Source: Suilimivivens sp963650485 (lineage in GTDB: Bacteria; Bacillota; Clostridia; Lachnospirales; Lachnospiraceae). From it: a stretch of 64,000 nucleotides of DNA. The stretch lies in the NCBI GenBank assembly GCA_963650485.1, contig CAVJLN010000013.1, forward strand, positions 1-64,000, in the 5' to 3' direction. This document shows, piece after piece, positions 16,596-25,037 of this stretch. Numbering within the stretch: position 1 is the stretch's first letter; each line of letters starts with the position of its first letter. A program made the translations under genes and the position numbers. Under the pieces are notes generated by a model. It saw nothing but the letters and a program-made list of their open reading frames with translations, did not search any database and was not told the DNA's origin.

Positions 16596-16808
16596 ATGAA
16601 GATTACGGATTCAAAATCGTTGGGACAATTGATCAGAGCACGAAGAAAAGAACTGGGTTATACACAGAAATATCTTTCCGAATATACAGGCTTGAGTATT
16701 ACTTTCATTTCACAGCTGGAGCGGGGAAAGCCGACAGCGGAAATTGAGAAAACAATACAGCTTATTCATATTCTTGGAATGGATCTGATGATTGAACAGC
16801 GGGGATAA
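16596..16808 (+). CDS. hipB: HipB-like antitoxin (XRE HTH)
   Basis: 70-residue DNA-binding antitoxin consisting almost entirely of a Cro/XRE helix-turn-helix (residues 8-60: LGQLIRARRKELGYTQKYLSEYTGLSITFISQLERGKPTAEIEKTIQLIHILGMDL). It represses its own operon and neutralises the downstream HipA kinase. The stop lies 4 bases before the HipA start. AAAGGAAA precedes ATG 16596. The three upstream palindromes are its probable binding sites. Confidence 0.85.
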   Translation: MKITDSKSLGQLIRARRKELGYTQKYLSEYTGLSITFISQLERGKPTAEIEKTIQLIHILGMDLMIEQRG

Positions 16809-16812
16809 CGGC

Positions 16813-18102
16813 ATGGAATTAGAAAAACTGAATGTGTTTATTGAAATCAATGGAGTCAATCAACTTGTAGGTAATATTTCAGGAATTTTGTCTGGAAATG
16901 CAGTTTTTACCTATACAGATGAATATATCCGTAATCCGGATAGCAGACCGATTTCCATTAGTCTGCCATTGGAAGAGAAATCGTTTGATTCACAGAGAAC
17001 GAAAAATTTTTTTGATGGATTATTACCGGAAGGATTTACAAGAACCTGCGTTGCACATTGGATGCATGAGGAAGAATCGGATTATATATCAATTTTGCAT
17101 GGATTGGGAAGGGAATGTCTGGGTGCTATAAGAATTATGGGGACTCAGGATGAAGAAATGCGTTCTGACTATCGCAAAATGACGGCTGACGAAGTGAAAA
17201 AACTGGCACAGGAGGGAGCAACAGAATCCGCGGAGCTTGTTACGAAATCACATTTGTCACTGACAGGAGCTTCTGGTAAGGTTGGTCTTTATTATGATAT
17301 TAAAAATAATGAATGGTATCTTCCACTGGGAAATGCACCAAGTACACATATCGTAAAACAGAGTCATGTGAGACTGAAGAATATTGTTGCCAATGAGCAG
17401 TTATGCCTGCTTATGGCAAAAGAGCTTGGCATCGAAATTCCAGAGAGTTTTATTGTAAAAACAGATGGTGAAAACAGTGAGGATGTTCTTTTTGCTACGA
17501 GTAGATATGACCGAAAGTTTGCCAGTCATCCCGGGAAGCTGAATGGACTTTCCGTTCCGTATCGCCTGCATCAGGAGGATTTTTCCCAGGCACTTGGAAT
17601 CCCTTCCTCTCAAAAATACGAGCAAAACGGAGGAGATTATTTAAAAAGAATGTTTGCAATCCTGCAGAATTATTCCGTTTCTCCGATAGAAGACCAGTTA
17701 ATGCTATGGAAGATCTGTATTTTTAACTATTTAATTGGGAATACGGATAATCATATCAAAAATCAATCTCTGTTATATAGCGAAGATTTAAAAAGCATAC
17801 GTCTTGCACCTGCCTATGATATTGTCAGTACGATGATTTATGACAGTAGTACAGAAAATATGGCATTAGGGATCAATGGTGTTTATAGGATAACAGATAT
17901 TTCAAGAGAAGACTTTGAAAAAGAGGCAGTTCATATAGGATTAGGCAGGAAATTTGCCATGCAGCATTTTGATGCAATGGTATCCGGATTTAAAGATGCG
18001 ATGAAGACTGCAAAGGCATCTCTTGAAGGACAGGGATTTGAGGTAGATTCCATTTGTCATGCAATCTGTGAAAAAGGCGGCATTCATCGCTTCTATTTTT
18101 AG
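16813..18102 (+). CDS. hipA: HipA-like Ser/Thr kinase toxin
   Basis: Toxin kinase of about 429 residues. In E. coli, HipA phosphorylates glutamyl-tRNA synthetase and causes persistence. The N-terminal Couple_hipA part shows FFDGLLPEG. The Gly-rich/P-loop segment LSLTGASGKVGLYY begins near residue 147. The catalytic block NYLIGNTDNHIKN has D312 as the likely catalytic aspartate, and APAYDIVS is the Mg-binding DFD-like motif. All key residues appear intact, so it looks active. ATG 16813 is preferred over 16792, which lies inside hipB. Confidence 0.88.
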   Translation: MELEKLNVFIEINGVNQLVGNISGILSGNAVFTYTDEYIRNPDSRPISISLPLEEKSFDSQRTKNFFDGLLPEGFTRTCVAHWMHEEESDYISILHGLGRECLGAIRIMGTQDEEMRSDYRKMTADEVKKLAQEGATESAELVTKSHLSLTGASGKVGLYYDIKNNEWYLPLGNAPSTHIVKQSHVRLKNIVANEQLCLLMAKELGIEIPESFIVKTDGENSEDVLFATSRYDRKFASHPGKLNGLSVPYRLHQEDFSQALGIPSSQKYEQNGGDYLKRMFAILQNYSVSPIEDQLMLWKICIFNYLIGNTDNHIKNQSLLYSEDLKSIRLAPAYDIVSTMIYDSSTENMALGINGVYRITDISREDFEKEAVHIGLGRKFAMQHFDAMVSGFKDAMKTAKASLEGQGFEVDSICHAICEKGGIHRFYF

Positions 18103-18164
18103 GATCAGATCAATAGAAGGATAAGTATCTGAAATATGGAATTATTAAAGAAGAACATCCTATG

Positions 18165-18226
18165 AAAGAGATGACAAAAGAATAGAATTTCATTATAATA
18201 AGAGAGGACTTCATCCTCTCTTTTTG
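18165..18226 (+). repeat. Repeated promoter-like/terminator block, copy 1
   Basis: About 62 bases, nearly identical to a block at 40763-40826. It contains ATGACA (18171-18176), a 17-base spacer and TATAAT (18194-18199). A hairpin AGAGAGGA/TCCTCTCT (18201-18221) with a T run then follows immediately. At this site it would terminate hipA transcripts. Whether the promoter-like part is active is unknown. Confidence 0.6.
18201..18226 (+). terminator. Terminator after hipA
   Basis: Stem AGAGAGGA (18201-18208), loop CTTCA, TCCTCTCT (18214-18221), then T4-5. It is a compact intrinsic terminator about 100 bases downstream of hipA. Confidence 0.8.
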
Positions 18227-18344
18227 TTGCCAGTGCATATGAGAAAATGATCCGGTGCACCATTTTTGAGTATGTGTTTTTCGCTGGAAAAGAGACAGAA
18301 TCTGAGATGACTCCAACATTATGGATGTGGAACGGAGAATGTTT

Positions 18345-19301
18345 ATGAAGATTGTTGTACTGGAACGAAATAGTGTAGGACTTGATATATCGGTGGAGGG
18401 ATTCAGTCAGTTTGGTGAAGTGATTACCTATCCGAACACTGTGACCGAAGAAGAAGTGATTGAACGGATTGAGGATGCTGATATTGTTGTTGGAAACAAG
18501 GCTCCTCTAACAGAAAAGACCCTGCAAGGCGCGAAGAATGTGAAGCTGATCTGCGAGTTTGCAACAGGATATGACAATGTGGATCTTACGTATTGCGGAG
18601 AGCATGGTATTAAGGTTGCGAACGTCCGCAACTATTCGACCGATGCGGTAGCGCAGCATACCTTTGCACTTTGCTTTTATGTACTGGAAAAGCTCCGCCA
18701 TTATGACGAATATGTGAAGTCAGGAGCTTATGCTTCCCAGAGCAGATTTTCCAATTTTGATGAATCCTTTGTGGAGCTGGCAGGAAAAACCTGGGGAATT
18801 ATTGGAATGGGAAACATCGGACGTAAGGTTGCACAGATTGCAAGTGCGTTTGGATGCCGGGTGATCTTCCACTCTGTGACCGGAAAGAGTACCTGTACGG
18901 ACTATGAGCAGGTAGATTTTGACACCTTATTGAAGGAATCCGATATTTTGTCGCTGCACTGTCCGTTAAGTGATCTTACCAGAAATCTGATTAATAAGGA
19001 TGCGCTTGCGAAGATGAAGAAATCTGCAATTCTGATTAATGTTGCAAGAGGACCGGTTGTGAATGATCAGGATCTGCATGATGCACTGGTAAATGACGAG
19101 ATTCAGGCAGCAGGTCTGGATGTGACAAGTACAGAGCCGATGAAAGCAAGCAATCCGTTAAGTAAGATCATGGACAGCAGGAAGCTGTTTATTACACCGC
19201 ACCTTGCATGGGCGAGTGTGGAAGCCAGAAACCGCTGTGTAAGCGAAACCTGTAAGAACATTGAAGCATTTATAAATGGAGAAGCCAGAAATCTTGTGTG
19301 A
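18345..19301 (+). CDS. NAD-dependent D-2-hydroxyacid dehydrogenase
   Basis: About 318-residue cytosolic dehydrogenase of the glycerate/hydroxypyruvate/D-lactate family. The Rossmann motif GIIGMGNIGRKVA lies near residue 148, the substrate arginine in LINVARGPVVN, a glutamate in DVTSTEPM and the catalytic histidine in ITPHLAWAS. ATG 18345 is chosen because of the GGAG 7 bases upstream; ATG 18321 gives an atypical leader. The exact substrate (glycerate, 2-ketoacid) cannot be decided. It converges with the AraC gene. Confidence 0.85.
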   Translation: MKIVVLERNSVGLDISVEGFSQFGEVITYPNTVTEEEVIERIEDADIVVGNKAPLTEKTLQGAKNVKLICEFATGYDNVDLTYCGEHGIKVANVRNYSTDAVAQHTFALCFYVLEKLRHYDEYVKSGAYASQSRFSNFDESFVELAGKTWGIIGMGNIGRKVAQIASAFGCRVIFHSVTGKSTCTDYEQVDFDTLLKESDILSLHCPLSDLTRNLINKDALAKMKKSAILINVARGPVVNDQDLHDALVNDEIQAAGLDVTSTEPMKASNPLSKIMDSRKLFITPHLAWASVEARNRCVSETCKNIEAFINGEARNLV

Positions 19302-19393
19302 TTTCGTCAGATTGCACGATATCAAAAATACGATCTTGAACTGAAGGACAGCAGCGTAAAAGGCTGAGCAGGAACGCCTGTGCTTCTGATTGA

Positions 19394-20443
19394 TCAAATC
19401 TGCCGGTAACCGATTTTGCGGTATTCGGTGGGGGTCATGTGAAGCTTTTTCTTGAAAATACGGATAAAATGCTCTACATTTTCATAGCCAACCTGTTGTG
19501 CAATATTTGCCACGGATAAATTGGTGTCCTGTAGCAGGATCTGTGCCTTTTCTGTACGGATTTTCTGCAAAATATCGGTAAAGGTTTGTCCAGTTGTTTT
19601 CTTGATCAACTGGGAGGTATACTCAGGAGTATAATGAAATCTGTCCGCAACCATTTCGAGAGTTACATAGGCAAAATTTTCCTGAATAAACTGAAGTAAA
19701 GCAAAGCGTTGAACATCTGTCTTTTGTGTAAAGGTGGGTAGTTCGGCGCTTTTTTCATAATTGCGGATTAAAAGTCCGAAAATAATAAGCAAGGTGTTAT
19801 TCATCATCTGATCATAGTAGGCATTCTTGTTAATATATTCCCAATAAACATACAGAAAACGCTGACGGATATCTGCATCAGACCCGGTATGAAAAATCAC
19901 ATAGCTGTTTCCGTTTTCCGAATAAATATTATTCAGAAAGAACGCTGACAGAATATTCGGCCTGTTTAAAAACGAAAAGAAAATGTTATGGAGGGTACTC
20001 TTCCGGATCAGGCAGTTAATAACTACGCTATTATCAAATACAGAAATCGTATGACGGATGCCGGGAGGAATAATAATCAGATCACCGGTTATCAGCTGCA
20101 GATTCTGCTCACAGATGGTCTGCTTGCAGCTTCCGTCATATACAAAGGCCAGCTCGAAGAAGGTATGCTCATGGCTGATAGGAGGTGAAAAACAATTGTG
20201 CTTAGAAGCTACAATCGTATTGTTCTCATTTGGGTTAAAGAAAAAGGAATCCTCGAACATTAAAGGAATGGTTTCTTTCCGCTCGGGAATAAGCAGATGT
20301 CTTCTTAATACATCAGTCATATCAAGCTTTGCCAGGAATTCGTCCAGAGAGTACTGCTGTTGTCGGGCATAATAGTATTTCTGATAAAACAGCTCATCTT
20401 CATTTAGCCGGTAAATTTCACTTCTTAATGCATCAATATCCAT
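19394..20443 (-). CDS. AraC family regulator of the sugar operon
   Basis: 349-residue transcription activator. The middle part (about 80-175) is a cupin-like sensor (PPISHEHTFFELAFVYDG, GDLIIIPPGIRHTI). The C-terminal 100 residues hold two helix-turn-helix units, ending VANIAQQVGYENVEHFIRIFKKKLHMTPTEYRK. It is divergent from the ABC transporter/glycosidase operon and is very likely its local regulator, responding to an imported sugar. Confidence 0.88.
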   Translation of the reverse strand: MDIDALRSEIYRLNEDELFYQKYYYARQQQYSLDEFLAKLDMTDVLRRHLLIPERKETIPLMFEDSFFFNPNENNTIVASKHNCFSPPISHEHTFFELAFVYDGSCKQTICEQNLQLITGDLIIIPPGIRHTISVFDNSVVINCLIRKSTLHNIFFSFLNRPNILSAFFLNNIYSENGNSYVIFHTGSDADIRQRFLYVYWEYINKNAYYDQMMNNTLLIIFGLLIRNYEKSAELPTFTQKTDVQRFALLQFIQENFAYVTLEMVADRFHYTPEYTSQLIKKTTGQTFTDILQKIRTEKAQILLQDTNLSVANIAQQVGYENVEHFIRIFKKKLHMTPTEYRKIGYRQI

Positions 20444-20491
20444 AGTCTTGTATCTTCCTTCTCATTTCTTCATACAATCAAATCTTAAAAT

Positions 20492-20549
20492 AAATCAATA
20501 AATATACAGTAATTATAATATTATAATGCAAAAAAATCAATAAAACATA
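20492..20549. promoter_or_regulatory. Candidate AraC direct-repeat sites
   Basis: AAATCAATAAA occurs as a direct repeat at 20492 and 20534 (starts 42 bases apart, four helical turns) in the AT-rich divergent region, upstream of the operon promoter. Direct repeats on one DNA face are typical AraC sites. Confidence 0.35.
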
Positions 20550-20562
20550 TTAAGAAAAATAA

Positions 20563-20590
20563 TTGGAAAGTAATCATAATGAACTATACT
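20563..20590 (+). promoter_or_regulatory. Promoter of the sugar-use operon
   Basis: TTGGAA (20563-20568), a 16-base spacer and TATACT (20585-20590), about 50 bases before the Crh-like gene. The imperfect -35 fits an activator-dependent promoter. Confidence 0.5.
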
Positions 20591-20643
20591 ATTAATAACA
20601 GCAAACAGTACGGATTGTAATACAGAACTATGTGAGGGTTATT

Positions 20644-20877
20644 ATGAAAATTCAGAATATTAAAGATGTTAATGCTTTCTTTGAAATGGTTGACAAGTGT
20701 AAGGGAAAAATTGAACTGGTTACCGGAGAGGGTGACCGTCTTAATTTAAAATCGAAGCTTTGCCAGTTTGTCGCACTTGCTAACGTCTTTGCCTGCAAAG
20801 AAATACCGGAGATGGAGCTGGTAGCATATGAACAGGAGGATATTGAAAAAATTATTGATTTTATGGGAAAACAGTGA
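20644..20877 (+). CDS. HPr/Crh-like small protein lacking histidine
   Basis: 77-residue protein whose second half fits the HPr fold around the regulatory serine: GDRLNLKSKLCQFVALANVF resembles the HPr block NLKSIMGVMSL, with S37 at the Ser46 position, followed by EIPEMELVAYEQEDIEKIIDFM. The whole protein contains no histidine, so it cannot act as a phosphocarrier. The closest functional analogue is Bacillus Crh, a Ser-phosphorylated co-regulator of CcpA. ATG 20644 has GAGGG 5 bases upstream and is preferred over GTG 20632. It is the first gene of the sugar ABC operon. Confidence 0.6.
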   Translation: MKIQNIKDVNAFFEMVDKCKGKIELVTGEGDRLNLKSKLCQFVALANVFACKEIPEMELVAYEQEDIEKIIDFMGKQ

Positions 20878-20897
20878 ATTGGGAAAGGTGGTTTTCA

Positions 20898-22415
20898 ATG
20901 AGCAAAGAAACGATTGTTGAAGTAAATCATATGAAAAAGTGTTTTGGACCAACCATCGCACTGAATGATGTCAGTATTACCATCAGGAGAGGAGAGATTC
21001 TTGGCCTGATTGGTGAAAATGGTTCCGGAAAATCTACCGTTACCTCGATTATATCAGGTATGCAGAAAGCGAATGAAGGCGGGATGCTGTATAAGGGACA
21101 GAAGTGGAGTCCGCATTCCATGATTGATGCACTTGAGCAGGGAATTGGAATGATTGTACAGGAAAGCGGAACGGTATCCGGGATTACAGTAGCAGAAAAT
21201 ATCTTTCTGGGTGAGACAGAGCAGTTTAAAGCATTCGGAACAAACAGAAAATGGGGCATTGTTAAAAGAAGAGAAATGATAAAGAAGGCGCAGGAGGCGT
21301 TGGATGCAATCGGAGCATCCCATATCCGTGCCGAGATGCTGACTGCGATGCTGGATATGCAGGATCGGAAGCTGGTTGAGATTGCCAAGGTTATGATCAA
21401 AAATCCGGAGGTGCTTATTGTAGATGAGACAACAACGGCATTGTCTCAAAAGGGAAGAGACATTATATACGGTATCATGAACAGAATGAAGGAAAAGAAT
21501 AAGGCAGTGGTCTTTATCTCACATGATATGGATGAAATCATGAACGTATGTGATGCCCTGACGGTTTTACGGGACGGAAAGATTATTGTCACCTTTGATA
21601 AAAGTGAGTTTGATGAGGATCTGATTAAGGCAAGTATGATCGGAAGAGAAATGGAGGGTGACTATTATCGCGGAGACTTCGATGGAAGCTGTGAGGATAA
21701 GGTTGTTATGGAAATCCGGAACGGCAATCTGGAGGATCAGCTCATTGATTTTAATATGAAGCTGCATAAAGGAGAAATTCTGGGTGTCGGAGGCCTGTCC
21801 GACTGTGGTATGCACACCTTGGGAAAGGTGCTTTTCGGAGCCATGAAGCTAACAAGCGGAGAGGTCACCATTCATGGAGAGTCATTCAGAGACGAGGCTG
21901 CTGCCATGAAGCATAAGGTCGGATATGTAGCGAAGGACAGAGATACCGAATCCCTTTGTCTGAATGCGAGCATCAGGGATAACATTTCCATCGTGGGAAT
22001 GGAGGAATTCGCAGTTGCAGGGCATGTCATTCTTCCATCGAAGGAAAAGACATACGTCAGGGAGCAGATTGATCAGCTCAGCATCAAGTGCAGAGACATG
22101 GAACAGTACATAACCGCACTTTCCGGAGGCAATAAGCAGAAGGTTGTATTCGGAAAATGGATAGGAAGAGGCAGTGATATCCTGATTCTGGATTGTCCGA
22201 CAAGAGGTGTGGATATTGGTGTGAAGCAGTCCATGTACCAGCTCATGTATCAGATGAAGAAGCAGGGAAAATCTATTGTGATTATTTCAGAAGAAATGAC
22301 AGAGCTGATCGGAATGTCGGATCGTCTGATCGTTATGAAGGACGGTGCAGTAAAGAAGGAATTTGAAAGAAGTCCGGAATTAAGTGAACAGGATGTTATT
22401 CAGTACATGATTTAG
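20898..22415 (+). CDS. Sugar ABC transporter ATP-binding protein (RbsA/MglA type)
   Basis: Double-NBD ATPase of about 505 residues that powers monosaccharide import. NBD1 has Walker A GENGSGKST (about residue 40) and a Walker B reading VLIVDETTTALSQ, but its signature is degraded (MLDMQDRKLVEIAKV, no LSGGQ). NBD2 has a degenerate P-loop (GGLSDCGMHTL) and an intact LSGGNKQKVVFGKW. This asymmetry is usual in the RbsA group. ATG 20898 follows AAAGGTGG. The permease starts 11 bases downstream. Confidence 0.9.
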   Translation: MSKETIVEVNHMKKCFGPTIALNDVSITIRRGEILGLIGENGSGKSTVTSIISGMQKANEGGMLYKGQKWSPHSMIDALEQGIGMIVQESGTVSGITVAENIFLGETEQFKAFGTNRKWGIVKRREMIKKAQEALDAIGASHIRAEMLTAMLDMQDRKLVEIAKVMIKNPEVLIVDETTTALSQKGRDIIYGIMNRMKEKNKAVVFISHDMDEIMNVCDALTVLRDGKIIVTFDKSEFDEDLIKASMIGREMEGDYYRGDFDGSCEDKVVMEIRNGNLEDQLIDFNMKLHKGEILGVGGLSDCGMHTLGKVLFGAMKLTSGEVTIHGESFRDEAAAMKHKVGYVAKDRDTESLCLNASIRDNISIVGMEEFAVAGHVILPSKEKTYVREQIDQLSIKCRDMEQYITALSGGNKQKVVFGKWIGRGSDILILDCPTRGVDIGVKQSMYQLMYQMKKQGKSIVIISEEMTELIGMSDRLIVMKDGAVKKEFERSPELSEQDVIQYMI

Positions 22416-22426
22416 GAGGCGGTTAC

Positions 22427-23386
22427 ATGAAAACAAATAATCTAAAAAAGCATATTATGAATTTCGCACCGCTTTTTGGTCTGATCGTTCTTCTCGCGGG
22501 ATTTTTGGTGATCGGAACGATAAAGGATATTAATATCTCATATGGAATGAAGGCGATTATCAATCAGTCCGTAGTGGTTGCTGTAGTGGCAACAGGAGCA
22601 ATTTTTATCTATACACTGGGCTCCTTTGATATCAGCCTTGGAGCATCGGCGGCAGTGAGTGCACTGCTTGGGGGAATGGCATATAACAAAACAGAGAGCA
22701 TTCTGGTAATGGCGCTTGTATGCATAGGTGTTGCAGTATTGATTTCTCTGTTTAATTCCGTACTGGCAAGTGTGTTTAATTTACCGGTATTTGTTACAAC
22801 CATTGCCATGCTGAGTGTTCTGAATGCGCTCATACTGGTTCTCATTAAGGTTAACGGAACCGGATCTGAAATTGCAGTGCCGGCTGCGGCAGTAAAGCCG
22901 TATAACAATATGACAGTGAAGGTGGTTTCCCTGGCGGTATTCCTTCTCATCTGTGTTTTTGTGTTCAGCTTTACCAAGGTCGGAAGGCGGGAGAAGTTTC
23001 TGGGTGGGAATCCGCTTTGTGCCAAATTGAGCGGGATTTCCTTAAAGAAGTATTCCATTATCGCATTTGTAATGGCCGGCTTTGGAGTTGGTTTAGGGTC
23101 GCTCCTTACGATTATCTATGCGCCGACATTAACAAGAAATACGGCCTCCAGTGTTGGTATGGATGTTATTATTGCGATTGTGTTCGGCGGAATGCCGGTA
23201 TCAGGCGGAGCAAGGAGTAAAATCTATGCAGCAGTGATTGGTGCATTCTCGATGACCCTGCTGAGCCAGATCATGACCATGTTTAATCTTGATTCCGGAA
23301 TCGGACAGATGGTTAAGGCAGCAATCTTTATTCTGGTTGTTTTTGCATCGACTAGTGACCAGCGTGGAAAGCTTCTTCCACGGTAA
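22427..23386 (+). CDS. Sugar ABC transporter permease 1
   Basis: 319-residue inner-membrane permease of the RbsC/BPD_transp_2 type with 8-10 helices (FAPLFGLIVLLAGFLVIGTI at the start; GTLGSFDISLG-like region at about 60-75; the conserved FGGMPVSGGARSKIYAAVIGA coupling loop near residue 252). AGGAGGCGG precedes the ATG, 11 bases after the ATPase gene. A MITE is inserted 45 bases after the stop, between it and the binding-protein gene. Confidence 0.88.
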   Translation: MKTNNLKKHIMNFAPLFGLIVLLAGFLVIGTIKDINISYGMKAIINQSVVVAVVATGAIFIYTLGSFDISLGASAAVSALLGGMAYNKTESILVMALVCIGVAVLISLFNSVLASVFNLPVFVTTIAMLSVLNALILVLIKVNGTGSEIAVPAAAVKPYNNMTVKVVSLAVFLLICVFVFSFTKVGRREKFLGGNPLCAKLSGISLKKYSIIAFVMAGFGVGLGSLLTIIYAPTLTRNTASSVGMDVIIAIVFGGMPVSGGARSKIYAAVIGAFSMTLLSQIMTMFNLDSGIGQMVKAAIFILVVFASTSDQRGKLLPR

Positions 23387-23431
23387 CAAACGGTATAGGT
23401 GCAGAATTTTCTGCCTTATATATATTTACTC

Positions 23432-23583
23432 GTAACTTCAGAACTCCATTCGCAAAACCGCTGTTTCACAGCTTATGTTTTGCTCATGTGGTTACTTCGC
23501 CATATAAATCATGGCATATGTCCGCTTGAATGCAAGCATTCATCGTCCATATGACCATAATTTGCATGGCTCTGAATCGTTAC
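23432..23583 (-). mobile_element. MITE copy B (152 bp, with 8-bp target duplication)
   Basis: Non-coding element with terminal inverted repeats: left GTAACTTCAGAACTCC, right GGCTCTGAATCGTTAC. It is flanked on both sides by the perfect 8-bp direct repeat ATTTACTC (23424-23431 and 23584-23591). Internally it carries a GAATGCAAGCATTC palindrome and a hairpin AAAACCGCTG...CAGCTTATGTTTT. It is the reverse orientation of copy C at 26013. It lies inside the ABC operon, upstream of the binding-protein ribosome site. GTAA ends with 8-bp duplications are the pattern of the IS66 family, a possible parent. Confidence 0.85.
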
Positions 23584-23621
23584 ATTTACTCATTAATTAC
23601 AACTTTTATAAGGAGGAAGAA

Positions 23622-24932
23622 ATGAAAAAGTTATTAGCAATGGCTCTTTGTGTAACGACAGTGTTGTCCTTTACACTGACGGGCTGCGGCAGTTCAACAA
23701 CAGCACAGGATGGGGCTGCAGCAGAAGAAACAACAGAGACAACGGAAACAACAGAGGAAACAGAGGCTACAGAGGAAACTGCAGATGCTGCGGTGGAGCC
23801 GGAGGAGACGGTAGAGCTGGATATGAGCAATACCGAAAAAATCGGTATTCTTATATCAGATGGCACCACAGCAGAGGCGCTTGCATTCCGTGCATATTAC
23901 ACGGAGTATATTCAGAAGCAGTACAATGTGGAGCTGATTTATTCCGATGAATTAAAGGATGCAGCAGGTGAGGCTTCTGCAATTGAAACCTTTATCACGA
24001 ATAATTGTAAGGGTATTATCTCGTTCTCATCCTTTGACAGACCGGCGCAGATCGAGCAGTGCGAAGAAGCAGGTGTTTACTATGCTGTAGCTACAGGAAC
24101 CTTAACGGCCGATGAGTATGAAACCTACAAGGGCTATGAGTATTATGTAGGCGCGATCGGCCCCTCTCTGGATATTGAATACCAGACCGGCTATGACATG
24201 GCAAAGCATTATCTTGATCAGGGTAAAACCAATTTTGCAATTTTTGGTGGCGCAATTCCTTACTTCACAGATATGCATATCTATCGTGCAGCAGGTATGC
24301 TGACCGCAATGGTTGAAGCCGGCGGAGACGGTGCCAACTACAAGGGAGCAACCGATAAGGATGGCATTATTGCCCAGATTTATGCAGATGCAGGAATTGA
24401 TACCGGTGCAATCGGCACAATCAATATTGTAGGTTATGTTGGCGGCTATGACATGGATGATGCATGGTTTGGCAAGTGTGCACAGATGGCACAGACTGCT
24501 GACCTTGAGGTGATTCTGGCTGTAGGTAACGGTTCAGATTTCTTTGGCGCTGCCATTTCAGGAACAGATGTCAAGATTGCCAGTGTAGATGCTTATGCAG
24601 AGAGCTATAAGGATGCAATGGAAGCTGGAATGCTGGATTACCTTGCCGGTAAATTCTCAGCAAGCATTGGACCCGTATTTATCGCAACCTACAGAGCAAT
24701 TTTAGGAGCTCCGATTCGTACAGAGGATGGAAATGCTCTGGCACTCGGACAGGGATACTGGGTTGCAACTAGCGCAGAAGAATTTAATGAATACTATGCA
24801 GTAGACAGCTCTACAGAAGCGCCTGCATATACGAAGGATATGCTTGATACACTGCTTACATGTGATTATGCAGCATTTGAAGAATTTGTAGGAAAATATT
24901 CCTTTGCAGATATCAAGGCGATGGCACAGTAA
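23622..24932 (+). CDS. Sugar-binding lipoprotein of the ABC transporter
   Basis: Extracellular substrate-binding protein of about 436 residues. It has a signal peptide with lipobox LTGC (cysteine near residue 20), then a Thr/Glu-rich linker of about 40 residues. The periplasmic-binding-protein domain follows (KIGILISDGTTAEALAFRAYYTEYIQKQYNVEL; ITNNCKGIISFSSFDRPAQIEQCEEAGV), of the Peripla_BP_4 monosaccharide type. ATG 23622 follows a strong AGGAGGAAG; upstream in-frame codons belong to the MITE. A strong hairpin after the stop may stabilise this segment of mRNA. The ligand is unknown. Confidence 0.85.
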   Translation: MKKLLAMALCVTTVLSFTLTGCGSSTTAQDGAAAEETTETTETTEETEATEETADAAVEPEETVELDMSNTEKIGILISDGTTAEALAFRAYYTEYIQKQYNVELIYSDELKDAAGEASAIETFITNNCKGIISFSSFDRPAQIEQCEEAGVYYAVATGTLTADEYETYKGYEYYVGAIGPSLDIEYQTGYDMAKHYLDQGKTNFAIFGGAIPYFTDMHIYRAAGMLTAMVEAGGDGANYKGATDKDGIIAQIYADAGIDTGAIGTINIVGYVGGYDMDDAWFGKCAQMAQTADLEVILAVGNGSDFFGAAISGTDVKIASVDAYAESYKDAMEAGMLDYLAGKFSASIGPVFIATYRAILGAPIRTEDGNALALGQGYWVATSAEEFNEYYAVDSSTEAPAYTKDMLDTLLTCDYAAFEEFVGKYSFADIKAMAQ

Positions 24933-24944
24933 GAGTTTATATTT

Positions 24945-24977
24945 GGGGGATGTCTCCGGATTCGTCCGGAGTCCCCC
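24945..24977 (+). terminator. Strong GC hairpin after binding-protein gene
   Basis: GGGGGA-TGT-CTCCGGA, loop TTCG, TCCGGAG-T-CCCCC. It has an ultrastable UUCG-type loop and no T run, so it is probably an mRNA-stabilising or partial-termination stem between the abundant binding protein and the second permease, not a full terminator. Confidence 0.7.
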
Positions 24978-25037
24978 GGATTAAGGAGAAGGTAGCTGGT
25001 TTATGTGGGACGGCTGCAAATACAGAGAGGTGGCAGT

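Noticed and set aside
23511..23621. N-terminal extension of the sugar-binding protein
   Set aside because: The extra in-frame codons are MITE DNA; ATG 23622 has a strong ribosome site and begins the signal peptide.
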